From the NCBI GenBank assembly GCA_007694945.1, contig REER01000043.1:1-52501 (forward strand): a stretch of DNA of 52,501 nt. The letters run 5' to 3'. The stretch's first letter is position 1, and every line of letters begins with the position of its first letter. Shown one piece after another: positions 33,100-41,300 of this stretch. The stretch is from Paracoccaceae bacterium. Lineage in GTDB: Bacteria; Pseudomonadota; Alphaproteobacteria; Rhodobacterales; Rhodobacteraceae. The notes below the pieces were generated by a model. The model did no database searches and was not told where the DNA came from. It saw nothing but the letters and a program-made list of their open reading frames with translations. Position numbers and translations under genes: made by a program.

Positions 33100-33733
33100 A
33101 CCTCTGATCCTCGGTTTTGACACATCGGCCGCGCATTGCGCGGCCGCTTTGCTGCGGGGTGATACGATCCTCGCACAGGCTGAAGTGACAATGCCGCGCG
33201 GTCAGGCCGAGCGTTTGATTCCACTGCTCGAAGACCTGCTTGCGCAGGGCGGGGTGTCATGGTCTGCGCTCGATGCGCTGGCGGTCGGGGTCGGGCCGGG
33301 GAATTTCACTGGTATTCGCATCGCCGTTGCGGCGGCGCGCGGGTTGGCGCTCGGGCTAGGGCGGCCCGCGATCGCGGTCTCGGTTTTCGAGGCACGCGCT
33401 CAAGGGCAGCCGCGCCCGCTCACCGTGATCGAGCAGGCGCGGCGAAGCGAGGTCTATGTCCAGCGTTTCACGCCGGAGGCAGAGGAACCTTTCCTGCAAG
33501 CTCTTGAAGGCGCCGTCGCCTTTGGCGACGGCGTTGTCACGGGCAGCGCGGCCAGTGCCTGGGCCGCACAGACAGGGGAAAGGGTGCTGGCGGCGCGCTA
33601 TCCTCTCGCGGAGGGGATCGCGCGCGCAGCGCGCGCCCGGCTGGGTCATGACCACAAACGCCCGGCGCCGCTCTACATCCGCCCTGCGGACGCGGCCCCG
33701 CCCTCCGAGGCCCCGCCCGTCCTGCTGCCATGA
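33089..33733 (+). CDS. tsaB: tRNA threonylcarbamoyladenosine biosynthesis protein TsaB
   Basis: A 214-residue ASKHA-fold protein. The N-terminal LGFDTSAAHCAAAL and the GVGPGNFTGIRIAVAAARGLALGL motif identify TsaB, partner of TsaD in making t6A37 of tRNA. It uses a TTG start that overlaps the Nfu gene by 11 bases, and its stop overlaps the rimI start. A perfect ten-pair hairpin with a TTT loop lies inside it at 33511-33533. Confidence 0.93.
   Translation: MQSEPLILGFDTSAAHCAAALLRGDTILAQAEVTMPRGQAERLIPLLEDLLAQGGVSWSALDALAVGVGPGNFTGIRIAVAAARGLALGLGRPAIAVSVFEARAQGQPRPLTVIEQARRSEVYVQRFTPEAEEPFLQALEGAVAFGDGVVTGSAASAWAAQTGERVLAARYPLAEGIARAARARLGHDHKRPAPLYIRPADAAPPSEAPPVLLP
33511..33533. repeat. Perfect 10-bp hairpin with a TTT loop inside tsaB
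   Basis: Arms CGCCGTCGCC and GGCGACGGCG surround TTT in the middle of the coding sequence. Confidence 0.6.
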
Positions 33734-34158
33734 GCCCCGAGGCGCTGGCCGCGGTCCATGCGGCTGCATGTCGCTGGCCTGCCCCATGGTCAGCCCGTGA
33801 CTTCCGCGCTTTCCTCGCGGACCCCACCTGCTTCGTCGAACTGGCCCATGACGGCATGGCGCTCGCAGGCTTTTCGCTGTTTCGCGTCGCGGGCGGTGAG
33901 GCGGAATTGCTGACCCTCGCTGTCGCGCCGCATGCTCGGCGACAGGGCCATGCGCGTCGCTTGCTGGCGCAAGGGCTGGAAAAAGCGCGCACGCGTGGAG
34001 CAGAGCGCTGTTTTCTGGAGGTGGCCGAGAGCAATTGCGCGGCCCGCGCGCTCTATCGCGCCGCAGGGTTTGCCGAGGTCGGGCGGCGCAAGGGTTATTA
34101 CCGACGCCATGGCCTTGCACCTGTTGATGCGCTTGTTCTGGAGGCGTCACTTAACTGA
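33730..34158 (+). CDS. rimI: Ribosomal protein S18-alanine N-acetyltransferase RimI
   Basis: A 142-residue GNAT enzyme. Motif A is clear in LTLAVAPHARRQGHARRLLAQGLEKA, and motif B in ERCFLEVAESNCAARALYRAAGFAEVGRR. The last pattern, with YYRR, is typical of RimI, which acetylates the N-terminal alanine of S18 (encoded at 7113-7340). Assignment rests on the conserved tsaB-rimI pairing and a four-base overlap with tsaB. A general GNAT annotation would be the fallback. Confidence 0.88.
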   Translation: MSPEALAAVHAAACRWPAPWSARDFRAFLADPTCFVELAHDGMALAGFSLFRVAGGEAELLTLAVAPHARRQGHARRLLAQGLEKARTRGAERCFLEVAESNCAARALYRAAGFAEVGRRKGYYRRHGLAPVDALVLEASLN

Positions 34159-34204
34159 GCATGGCCTTGTGCCGCGCCTGCTCGCCTGTTGCGCGATTTT
34201 GCTG

Positions 34205-34233
34205 TTGACCGCGCGACGAATTGCGAGGTTAAT
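34205..34233 (+). promoter_or_regulatory. Candidate promoter of the BMP transporter operon
   Basis: TTGACC (34205-34210) and GTTAAT (34228-34233) are separated by 17 bases. Transcription would start near 34240, giving a leader of about 80 bases. The gap 34159-34322 holds no gene. Confidence 0.5.
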
Positions 34234-34322
34234 CAAGGACAATCGCGGCTCAGTGCGCTGTGCCCGAGCGCAGTCCCGGCGCGCCCTTTCATCAACCGGG
34301 ATCTTAACAGGAGAGATGACAG

Positions 34323-35315
34323 ATGACAGGTTTCAAGCCCTTTGCCCTGACCGCCTCGGTTCTTGCCCTTACCGCCGGGCTGGCACAGGCGGACTCGCCC
34401 GCGCTCATGTTCGACATGGGCGGCAAATTCGACAAGTCCTTCAACGAAGCTGCCTATAATGGCGCCGAGCGCTGGAGAGAATCGACCGGCGGCAGCTATC
34501 GCGAGATCGAGATTTCTGCCGAGGCGCAGCGTGTGCAATTCGCCCGCCGTCTGGCCGAGGCAGGCTCCAATCCCATTGTCGTGATGGGCTTTGCCAATGA
34601 GTCGACCCTTGTCGAGGTCGCGCCCGATTATCCCGACACGACCTTCGTTCTGATCGATGCCGTGGTCGATCTGCCCAATGTCCGCTCGGTCATCTTTGCC
34701 GAGCAGGAAGGCAGCTATCTGGTGGGCATGCTGGCGGCGATGGCCACCGAAACCGGCACTGTCAGTTTTGTCGGCGGCATGGAAATCCCGCTGATCACGG
34801 CTTTCGCTTGCGGCTATGCGCAGGGTGTCAAGGCCGTGAACCCCGATATCGACGTGATCGTCAATTACACCGGCTCGACGCCGGCGGCCTGGAATGACCC
34901 GGTGCGCGGGGGTGAGATCGCGAATGCACAGTTCAGCCAGGGTTCGGACATTGTATTTGCCGCAGCGGGCGGCACGGGTCTGGGCGTGTTGCAGGCTGCC
35001 GAAGATGCTGGGTTGAAATCCATCGGCGTGGACAGCAACCAGAACCATTTGCACCCGGGATCGGTCCTGACCTCGATGCTCAAGCTCGTCGATCAGGCGG
35101 TCTATGATGCCTTCACCGAGGGCCCGGACATGGAAACCGGCGTCGTGGTGATGGACCTTGCCGCAGGTGGCGTGGGCTATGCTGTGGACGAGTTCAACGA
35201 GCATCTCATCACGGCTGAGATGATGGAGGCTGTCGAAGAGGCCAGGGCCGCGATCATCGCTGGTGAACTGACCGTTCACGACTACCGCACTGATAGCACC
35301 TGCCCGGCGTTCTGA
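34323..35315 (+). CDS. BMP family ABC transporter substrate-binding protein
   Basis: A 330-residue periplasmic binding protein of the BMP/PnrA family, which bind purine nucleosides. The signal peptide MTGFKPFALTASVLALTAGLAQA ends in AQA before DSPA. The family motifs MGGKFDKSFNEAAYNGAERW, PIVVMGFANES, and VDSNQNHLHPGSVLTSMLKLVD are present. The LTAG signal has no lipobox, so the protein is soluble in the periplasm. AGGAGA lies nine bases before the ATG. First gene of a complete operon with an ATPase and two permeases. Confidence 0.94.
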   Translation: MTGFKPFALTASVLALTAGLAQADSPALMFDMGGKFDKSFNEAAYNGAERWRESTGGSYREIEISAEAQRVQFARRLAEAGSNPIVVMGFANESTLVEVAPDYPDTTFVLIDAVVDLPNVRSVIFAEQEGSYLVGMLAAMATETGTVSFVGGMEIPLITAFACGYAQGVKAVNPDIDVIVNYTGSTPAAWNDPVRGGEIANAQFSQGSDIVFAAAGGTGLGVLQAAEDAGLKSIGVDSNQNHLHPGSVLTSMLKLVDQAVYDAFTEGPDMETGVVVMDLAAGGVGYAVDEFNEHLITAEMMEAVEEARAAIIAGELTVHDYRTDSTCPAF

Positions 35316-35320
35316 ACGCC

Positions 35321-36880
35321 ATGGCGCTGAATACGCCCGCGATGCGGCAGGAAACTGCCGCATCCGACAATGCCATCGAGCTCAGTGGCATTTCCAAAGC
35401 CTTCGGCTCGGTGCAGGCCAACAAGGATATCTCGATCCGTGTCCGGCGTGGCACGATCCACGGGATTGTGGGCGAGAATGGCGCGGGCAAATCGACACTG
35501 ATGTCGATCCTGTTCGGTTTCTACCGCGCCGATTCGGGTGAGATATTCATCAATGGCAAACCCACCGAGATAACCGATAGCGAGTCGGCCATTCGGGCGG
35601 GCATCGGCATGGTGTTCCAGCATTTCAAGCTGGTCGAGAATTTTACTGTTCTGGAAAATGTTATCCTCGGGGCCGAGGCCGGGGGGTTGTTGCGCCCTTC
35701 GCTGGCGCGAGCGCGAGGGCTGCTGAAAGACCTCGCCCGAGAATTCGAACTGAATGTGGACCCGGATGCCAAGATCGAGGATCTCTCGGTCGGCCACCAG
35801 CAGCGTGTCGAGATCCTCAAGGCGCTCTATCGCGAGGCCGATATCCTGATCCTCGACGAGCCGACCGGCGTGCTCACACCGTCTGAAGCCGACCATCTGT
35901 TCCGCATCCTCAAGGGGCTGAAGGAGCAGGGCAAGACCATCATCCTGATCACGCATAAGCTGCGCGAGATCATGGATGTCACCGATGATGTCAGCGTCAT
36001 GCGCCGGGGCGAGATGGTCGCGACTCGCGTGACCGCCCAGACCAGCCCCACTGAGCTGGCCGAACTCATGGTCGGGCGCAAGGTGCTGCTGCGCGTCGAG
36101 AAGACGCCCGCTCAGCCGGGTGCCGAGGTTCTGCGGGTCGAGAACCTGCGCCATGTGGATTCTCAGGGTGTGGAGCGCTTGCGCGGCATTTCCCTTGGCA
36201 TCCGAAAGGGCGAGATCCTCGGCATTGCCGGGGTCTCGGGCAACGGGCAGTCGGAACTGCTGGAGGTGCTGGCCGGGCTGCGCCATGCCGAGGGGCAGGT
36301 GGTGCTGGACAATGAGGCGCTGCCGCTCTCTGGTGCGGGGTGCGATGGGCAGGCGCGCCGCGCGCGCCGTATCGCGCATGTGCCCGAAGACCGGCAGCGG
36401 CGCGGGCTGGTCATGAATTTTCACGCCTGGGAGAATATCGCGCTCGGCTACCATCATGACCCGCTCTACAACCCCAGCCGCTGGCGCATGGATAACCCCG
36501 CCATCATTCGCGACACCGAGGGCAAGATGAGCGCTTTCGACGTGCGCCCGCCCGACCCGCAACTCAAGGCCAGCGGGTTTTCGGGCGGCAACCAGCAGAA
36601 ACTGGTCCTTGCTCGCGAGATCGAATACGAACCCGACCTTCTGCTGGTCGGCCAGCCCACGCGCGGGGTGGATATCGGCGCCATCGAATTCATCCACCAG
36701 CGGCTGATCCGGCTGCGCGATGCCGGGGCGGCGATCCTGCTGATCTCGGTGGAGCTTGACGAGATCATGGCGCTGTCAGACCGGATCATCGTGATGTTCG
36801 ACGGGCGGATCATGGGCGAGCGGATGCCGGATGAGACCAATGCGCAAGAACTGGGGCTGATGATGGCAGGCATGGCATGA
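35321..36880 (+). CDS. ABC transporter ATP-binding protein with two nucleotide-binding domains
   Basis: A 519-residue double ATPase. Domain 1 is complete: Walker A GENGAGKST, signature LSVGHQQRVEIL, Walker B ILILDEP. Domain 2 is degenerate: GVSGNGQSE in place of Walker A, an intact FSGGNQQKLVLARE signature, and LLLVGQPTRGVD where Walker B would have a D-E pair. This asymmetry is normal for BMP-type nucleoside importers. It starts five bases after the binding-protein stop and overlaps the first permease by four bases. Confidence 0.93.
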   Translation: MALNTPAMRQETAASDNAIELSGISKAFGSVQANKDISIRVRRGTIHGIVGENGAGKSTLMSILFGFYRADSGEIFINGKPTEITDSESAIRAGIGMVFQHFKLVENFTVLENVILGAEAGGLLRPSLARARGLLKDLAREFELNVDPDAKIEDLSVGHQQRVEILKALYREADILILDEPTGVLTPSEADHLFRILKGLKEQGKTIILITHKLREIMDVTDDVSVMRRGEMVATRVTAQTSPTELAELMVGRKVLLRVEKTPAQPGAEVLRVENLRHVDSQGVERLRGISLGIRKGEILGIAGVSGNGQSELLEVLAGLRHAEGQVVLDNEALPLSGAGCDGQARRARRIAHVPEDRQRRGLVMNFHAWENIALGYHHDPLYNPSRWRMDNPAIIRDTEGKMSAFDVRPPDPQLKASGFSGGNQQKLVLAREIEYEPDLLLVGQPTRGVDIGAIEFIHQRLIRLRDAGAAILLISVELDEIMALSDRIIVMFDGRIMGERMPDETNAQELGLMMAGMA

Positions 36881-37974
36881 GAACGGGAAAGATCCCCCAC
36901 TGGGCCGATGTGACCCTGGTGCCGCTGCTTTCCGTGGCGCTGGCTTTCGCGATCTCGGCGGTTCTGATCTGGGCCATCGGCGAGAGCCCGAGTGAGGCCG
37001 TCAAGCTGATGGTCGAGGGGGCGTTCGGTTCCACCTATGGCTGGGGCTATACGCTGTTCTATGCCACGAATTTCATCTTCACCGGCCTCGCGGTTGCCGT
37101 CGCCTTTCAGGCGCGGCTGTTCAATATCGGCGGCGAGGGGCAGGCGCTGCTAGGCGGTCTGGGCGTGGCGCTGGTGTGTCTCTATATCCCCTGGCCGCAT
37201 TGGTCGATTGCGCTGATTGCGGCCTCGCTGGGGGCGGCGCTGTTCGGTGCGGCCTGGGCGCTGATTCCGGGCTATCTGCAGGCCAAGCGCGGCAGTCATA
37301 TCGTGATCACCACGATCATGTTCAATTTCATCGCCGCGTCGCTGCTGGGATACATGCTGGTCAGCGTGCTGCGCGTGCCTGGCTCGCAGGACCCGGCCTC
37401 GCCACGCTTCCCGTCAGAGATCGCCCTACCCAAGCTGCATGAAATCCTGGGTCTTGTCGGCATTCCCTTCAGCACAGTGCCGCCCGTGAATATCGCACTT
37501 CTGCTCGGGATCGCGATGTGTTTCGCAGTCTGGTTCATGCTCTGGCGCACGCGGCTGGGCTATCAGATCCGCGCCTTTGGCGAATCCGAGCCTGCGGCGC
37601 AATATGCCGGCATCAGTCCAGTGCGGACCACGATCTATGTGATGCTGATCTCCGGCGCGCTGGCCGGCATGATGGCCGTCAATTCGGTCATGGGCGAGCA
37701 GCAAAGGCTGGTGCTCAACGCGGTAGAGGGGGCGGGCTTCATCGGTATTGCCGTGGCGCTGATGGGGCGAAACCATCCGTTCGGTGTGTTTCTGGCCGCG
37801 ATCCTGTTTGGCTTTCTCTATCAGGGCGGGGCAGAGCTTGCGCTCTGGACCTCGATCCCGCGCGAATTGATCGTCGTCATTCAGGCGCTGGTGATCCTGT
37901 TTACGGGCGCGCTCGACAATATGGTGCGAATGCCGATCTCGCGGCTTTTCGCGCTGCGCAAGAGGGCAGGCTGA
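36877..37974 (+). CDS. ABC transporter permease, nucleoside type (first)
   Basis: A 365-residue permease of the BPD_transp_2 family with about ten hydrophobic segments. Recognisable elements are LFNIGGEGQALLGGLG, HIVITTIMFNFIAASLLGYM, and LGYQIRAFGESEPAAQYAGIS, followed by VEGAGFIGIAVALMGRNHP. It resembles the B. subtilis NupP/YufP class. It overlaps the ATPase gene by four bases and the second permease by one (TGATG). Confidence 0.93.
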   Translation: MRTGKIPHWADVTLVPLLSVALAFAISAVLIWAIGESPSEAVKLMVEGAFGSTYGWGYTLFYATNFIFTGLAVAVAFQARLFNIGGEGQALLGGLGVALVCLYIPWPHWSIALIAASLGAALFGAAWALIPGYLQAKRGSHIVITTIMFNFIAASLLGYMLVSVLRVPGSQDPASPRFPSEIALPKLHEILGLVGIPFSTVPPVNIALLLGIAMCFAVWFMLWRTRLGYQIRAFGESEPAAQYAGISPVRTTIYVMLISGALAGMMAVNSVMGEQQRLVLNAVEGAGFIGIAVALMGRNHPFGVFLAAILFGFLYQGGAELALWTSIPRELIVVIQALVILFTGALDNMVRMPISRLFALRKRAG

Positions 37975-38936
37975 TGGATGTCGCAACCATTGTGCAGGTG
38001 CTCGAATCGACCCTGCGACTGGCCACCCCGCTACTGTTCGCCTGCCTTGCGGGGTTGATTTCGGAACGCGCGGGTGTGTTCGATATCGGGCTGGAAGGCA
38101 AGATGCTGATGGCGGCCTTCATGTCGGCGGCGATTGCTTATGTTTCAGGCAATGTCTGGGTGGGGCTCACTGCGGCAGTCTTTGCCTCGGTGGTGCTCTC
38201 GCTGGTGCATGGCGTGGCTTCGATCACCTTCCGGGGCAATCAGCTCATCTCGGGGGTGGCGATCAACTTCCTTGCGGCTGGCATCACGGTTGTTGTGGCG
38301 CAGAACTGGTTCCGGCAGGGCGGACGCACGCCCTCGCTATCGGGCAATGCAAGAATGCAGCGGATTGACCTCCCCTTTGTCGATGTGGTGCGTGATGTGC
38401 CGGTTCTGGGACCAATATACACCATCCTGTCGGGCCATGCGCTTCTGGTTTACCTCGCCTTCCTCTGCGTGCCACTGACCTGGTATGTGCTGTTCCGCAC
38501 CCGTTTCGGGCTGCGCCTGCGCGCGGTGGGGGAGAACCCGGCGGCAGTGGACACGGCGGGCGTCTCGGTGGTGCGGCTGCGCTATGGGGCGGTGGCAATC
38601 TGCGGGGTGCTGTGTGGGCTGGCGGGGGCCTATCTCGCCACGGGCCTCTCGGCCGGATTCGTCAAGGACATGACCGCCGGGCGCGGCTTCATCGCGCTCG
38701 CGGCGATGATCTTCGCCAAATGGCGGCCATGGCATGCGATGGGGGCGGTGTTGCTCTTCGGCCTGCTCGAAGCTGTGGCGAACAGGTTCCAGAATATCGA
38801 GATTCTGGGGGTGGGCGTGCCGGTTCAGGCGATGCAGGCCTTGCCCTATATCCTGACGGTCGTCATTCTGGCAGGGTTCGTGGGCAAGGCCATCCCGCCG
38901 CGCGCGGGGGGCTCGCCCTATGTCAAGGAACACTAA
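37974..38936 (+). CDS. ABC transporter permease, nucleoside type (second)
   Basis: A 320-residue permease starting MDVATIVQVLESTLRLATPLLFACLAGLISERAGVFDIGLEG. The coupling segment FGLRLRAVGENPAAVDTAGVSV and the glycine-rich GRGFIALAAMIFAKWRP are typical of the NupQ/YufQ class. The ATG overlaps the stop of the first permease; the open frame extends upstream but overlaps that gene. It completes the importer encoded from 34323. Confidence 0.93.
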   Translation: MDVATIVQVLESTLRLATPLLFACLAGLISERAGVFDIGLEGKMLMAAFMSAAIAYVSGNVWVGLTAAVFASVVLSLVHGVASITFRGNQLISGVAINFLAAGITVVVAQNWFRQGGRTPSLSGNARMQRIDLPFVDVVRDVPVLGPIYTILSGHALLVYLAFLCVPLTWYVLFRTRFGLRLRAVGENPAAVDTAGVSVVRLRYGAVAICGVLCGLAGAYLATGLSAGFVKDMTAGRGFIALAAMIFAKWRPWHAMGAVLLFGLLEAVANRFQNIEILGVGVPVQAMQALPYILTVVILAGFVGKAIPPRAGGSPYVKEH

Positions 38937-38963
38937 CCGCCCCTGACGGGCGAAAGACAGCCG

Positions 38964-39884
38964 ATGCAGGTCTATCTGCCGATTGCCGAAACCTCGGTCA
39001 ATGCCTTCACGCTGCTGGGGGTGGGTGGGGGCGTGGGTGTGCTCTCGGGCATGTTCGGCGTCGGCGGCGGTTTTCTGATCACACCGCTTCTGTTCTTCAT
39101 CGGCGTGCCACCTGCCATCGCCGTGGCGACCGGCGTCAATCAGGTGGTCGCGTCCTCCATCTCGGGGGTGCTGGCGCATCTCAAGCGCAAGACGGTCGAT
39201 CTGCGGATGGGTATGGTTCTGCTCATCGGTGGCCTGATCGGTTCGATCATCGGGATTTGGTTCTTCAACCTGATGCAACGCCTGGGCCAGATCGATCTTA
39301 TCGTGCAGCTCTCCTATGTCATCTTCCTCGGCATCATCGGCGCGCTGATGTTTCAGGAAGCCCTGCGCGCACTGATGCGGGCGAAAGACCCAAATGCCCG
39401 ACGGCGCAAGCTGCATGTGCATACATGGGTCCATAATCTACCGTTGAAGATGAAATTTCGCGCCTCGGGGCTCTATATCTCGGTTTTTCCCCCGCTTGCT
39501 GTGGGCATTGGAGTGGGCATTCTTGCGGCAGTCATGGGCGTCGGTGGCGGGTTCATCCTTGTGCCCGCGATGATCTACCTGCTGGGAATGCCGACCAAGG
39601 TCGTGATCGGCACCTCTCTGTTTCAGGTCACTTTCGTGGCGGCCTTCACCACCATGATGCACGCGGTCACCAATCAGAGTGTCGATGTGCTGCTGGCGCT
39701 GTTCCTGATCATTGGCGGCGTGGTCGGGGCGCAGATCGGCACGCGGGTGGGGCTGAAACTCGGGGCCGAGCAATTGCGCATTCTGCTGGCGCTGCTGGTG
39801 CTTTCGGTCGCGGGCAAAATCGCCTTCGACCTGCTCTGGACACCGGCAGAGCTCTATTCCGTCACAGTGCCGAGGCAGTTCTGA
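38964..39884 (+). CDS. TauE/SafE family sulfite/sulfonate exporter
   Basis: A 306-residue membrane protein of the TauE/SafE (DUF81) family. It has the internal repeat: VLSGMFGVGGGFLITPLLFFIGVP near 26-49 and ILAAVMGVGGGFILVPAMIYLLGMP near 186-210. About eight membrane segments are visible. Members export sulfite or sulfoacetate, but many have no tested substrate. The stop overlaps the start of the TIGR02186 gene (TGATG), a pairing seen in many alphaproteobacteria, so the two probably form one complex. Confidence 0.92.
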   Translation: MQVYLPIAETSVNAFTLLGVGGGVGVLSGMFGVGGGFLITPLLFFIGVPPAIAVATGVNQVVASSISGVLAHLKRKTVDLRMGMVLLIGGLIGSIIGIWFFNLMQRLGQIDLIVQLSYVIFLGIIGALMFQEALRALMRAKDPNARRRKLHVHTWVHNLPLKMKFRASGLYISVFPPLAVGIGVGILAAVMGVGGGFILVPAMIYLLGMPTKVVIGTSLFQVTFVAAFTTMMHAVTNQSVDVLLALFLIIGGVVGAQIGTRVGLKLGAEQLRILLALLVLSVAGKIAFDLLWTPAELYSVTVPRQF

Positions 39885-40642
39885 TGCGCGCGCTGGTCCT
39901 CCTCCTCATGCTGTTTGCAGTGCTGCCATTGCGTGCCGAAGAGGTGGTCGCGGGGCTCTCGCAGGACCGCGTGTCGCTGACGGTGAATTTCGAGGGCTCG
40001 GAAATCCTGATCTTTGGGGCGATCCGGCGCGAAGCGCCTCTGCCAGCGGATTCGACGCTCGATGTCGCTGTCGCCATCGAGGGCCCACCCATGCCAGCAA
40101 TCATCTGGCGCAAGGCCCGGCGGGCTGGGATCTGGGTCAATACCGAACGTCAGGACGTGCGCGCGGCACCGAGTTTCTACGCGGTCGCTTCCACCGCACC
40201 GCTGCGCGACATTCTGTCGCCCGAGGCGGATCTGACCTATCGCATCTCGCCGCGGCTTGCGATTTTCGAGGCGCGCGGCACAGTCGATGTGCACGATCCG
40301 GCAGTCTTTACCGAGGCGTTGATCCGCATCCGCGAGCGCGAAGGGCTTTATCAGCAGTTGGACGGCGCTGTGAATTTGCAGCGCGACACGCTGTTCTCGA
40401 CCCGGATCACCCTGCCCAAGCAGATCGTCGAGGGTCGCTATGATGCGCGTATCTTCCTGCTGCGCGAGGGCGAGGTGATCGACGAGTTCGAGACCTTCAT
40501 AGATGTGCGTAAGGCGGTGTTCGAGCGCTGGCTCTTCAACCTCGCCTATGAACAACCCTTCATCTACGGGTTAATGGCACTGGCCATCGCAGTTTTCTTC
40601 GGCTGGGGGGCCTCGGCATTGTTCCGGTTCGTACGGAGTTGA
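39884..40642 (+). CDS. TIGR02186 family membrane-anchored periplasmic protein
   Basis: A 252-residue protein with signal MRALVLLLMLFAVLPLRA and a C-terminal membrane anchor around 229-247 (PFIYGLMALAIAVFFGWGA). The periplasmic part is beta-rich (VSLTVNFEGSEILIFGAI, LPKQIVEGRYDARIFLLREG). I recognise it as the TIGR02186 family, always next to TauE/SafE transporters. Function is unknown; a periplasmic partner of the exporter is a reasonable guess. Confidence 0.87.
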   Translation: MRALVLLLMLFAVLPLRAEEVVAGLSQDRVSLTVNFEGSEILIFGAIRREAPLPADSTLDVAVAIEGPPMPAIIWRKARRAGIWVNTERQDVRAAPSFYAVASTAPLRDILSPEADLTYRISPRLAIFEARGTVDVHDPAVFTEALIRIREREGLYQQLDGAVNLQRDTLFSTRITLPKQIVEGRYDARIFLLREGEVIDEFETFIDVRKAVFERWLFNLAYEQPFIYGLMALAIAVFFGWGASALFRFVRS

Positions 40643-40746
40643 GCAGCGCTGCAGTCGGCCATGTGCGGCAAATCGCCGAATGCTGGCGCGGCGGGTTGTA
40701 TCGATGCCGGGACATGCTACCTTGAATATGACGATCGGAGGTCAAT

Positions 40747-41049
40747 ATGCCCAAGCTCATCAAGGTCTATATCCAGCAGGTCGCCATCGGTTTTGCCCTG
40801 TCTGCCGTGTTTACGGTCATCCTGATCTGGTTCGATGTCGCCGGTCTCCAGCGTCTGTTGCTCAACTCGCCCGATGGCTGGCTGGGCACATTCCTGATCT
40901 TCTTCTTCAACGGTCTGGTTTTTGCCGGGGTGCAATTCGCCATTCGCATCATGCGCATGGGTCATGAGGATGACGACGACGATGATGATGATCGTGGCAT
41001 GCCCGTGCGTGCGCATGACCCGACGCCGGTGCGCATCTCGATCCGCTGA
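40747..41049 (+). CDS. Small membrane protein with an acidic tail
   Basis: A 100-residue protein with two hydrophobic segments (about 10-30 and 45-65) and a cytoplasmic-looking tail with eight consecutive aspartates at about 75-82, encoded by GAT/GAC repeats. It resembles small membrane proteins of unknown function common in alphaproteobacteria. GATCGGAGG precedes the ATG at normal distance. Aspartate codon runs are prone to length change; the tail may bind cations, which is only a guess. It may be transcribed with the TauE pair. Confidence 0.8.
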   Translation: MPKLIKVYIQQVAIGFALSAVFTVILIWFDVAGLQRLLLNSPDGWLGTFLIFFFNGLVFAGVQFAIRIMRMGHEDDDDDDDDRGMPVRAHDPTPVRISIR

Positions 41050-41054
41050 GCAAA

Positions 41055-41120
41055 GGGAAAAGCGACAGGCCCGCAGCAACCGTGGCGGCGTGAATTTCCC
41101 GAGAGCCTGAATACTCAGGT
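41055..41120 (+). other. Intergenic stretch with possible RNA structure
   Basis: The 250 bases between the acidic membrane protein and mmcB hold no gene. GGGAAA (41055-41060) can pair with TTTCCC (41095-41100) around an inner CCGC/GCGG, and a small CCTGA-ATAC-TCAGG hairpin follows near 41107-41120. There is no T-run and no match to a riboswitch that I know. Confidence 0.25.
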
Positions 41121-41265
41121 GGGCGCCAGATAACGAGGCCAGGACCCCGCCAGAGCCAGCTCCCTCGGTCATACTTATCGGCCACTGGAAAAGGGCCGCA
41201 CACGCGAGGAGCAGAACCTGCCGGAGTTTAAGATAGGGCAGGGGGGTAGGGTCTGCAAGGCGCGC

Positions 41266-41294
41266 TTGACATATGTTCACTTTCTGTTCATTTT
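41266..41294 (+). promoter_or_regulatory. Promoter of mmcB
   Basis: TTGACA (41266-41271) matches the -35 consensus perfectly; CATTTT (41289-41294) lies 17 bases on. Transcription would begin within a few bases of the ATG at 41301, implying a leaderless or nearly leaderless mRNA. Confidence 0.6.
41275..41289 (+). promoter_or_regulatory. LexA (SOS) box of mmcB
   Basis: GTTC-N7-GTTC, the direct-repeat form of the alphaproteobacterial LexA site, placed between the -35 and -10 of the mmcB promoter. A third GTTC follows at 41296-41299. MmcB is known to be LexA-controlled in Caulobacter. Confidence 0.8.
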
Positions 41295-41300
41295 TGTTCG

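Noticed and set aside
41050-41265. Possible cobalamin or SAH riboswitch before mmcB
   Set aside because: Fragments resemble conserved boxes, but neither the order nor the full core is present, and mmcB is explained by LexA control.
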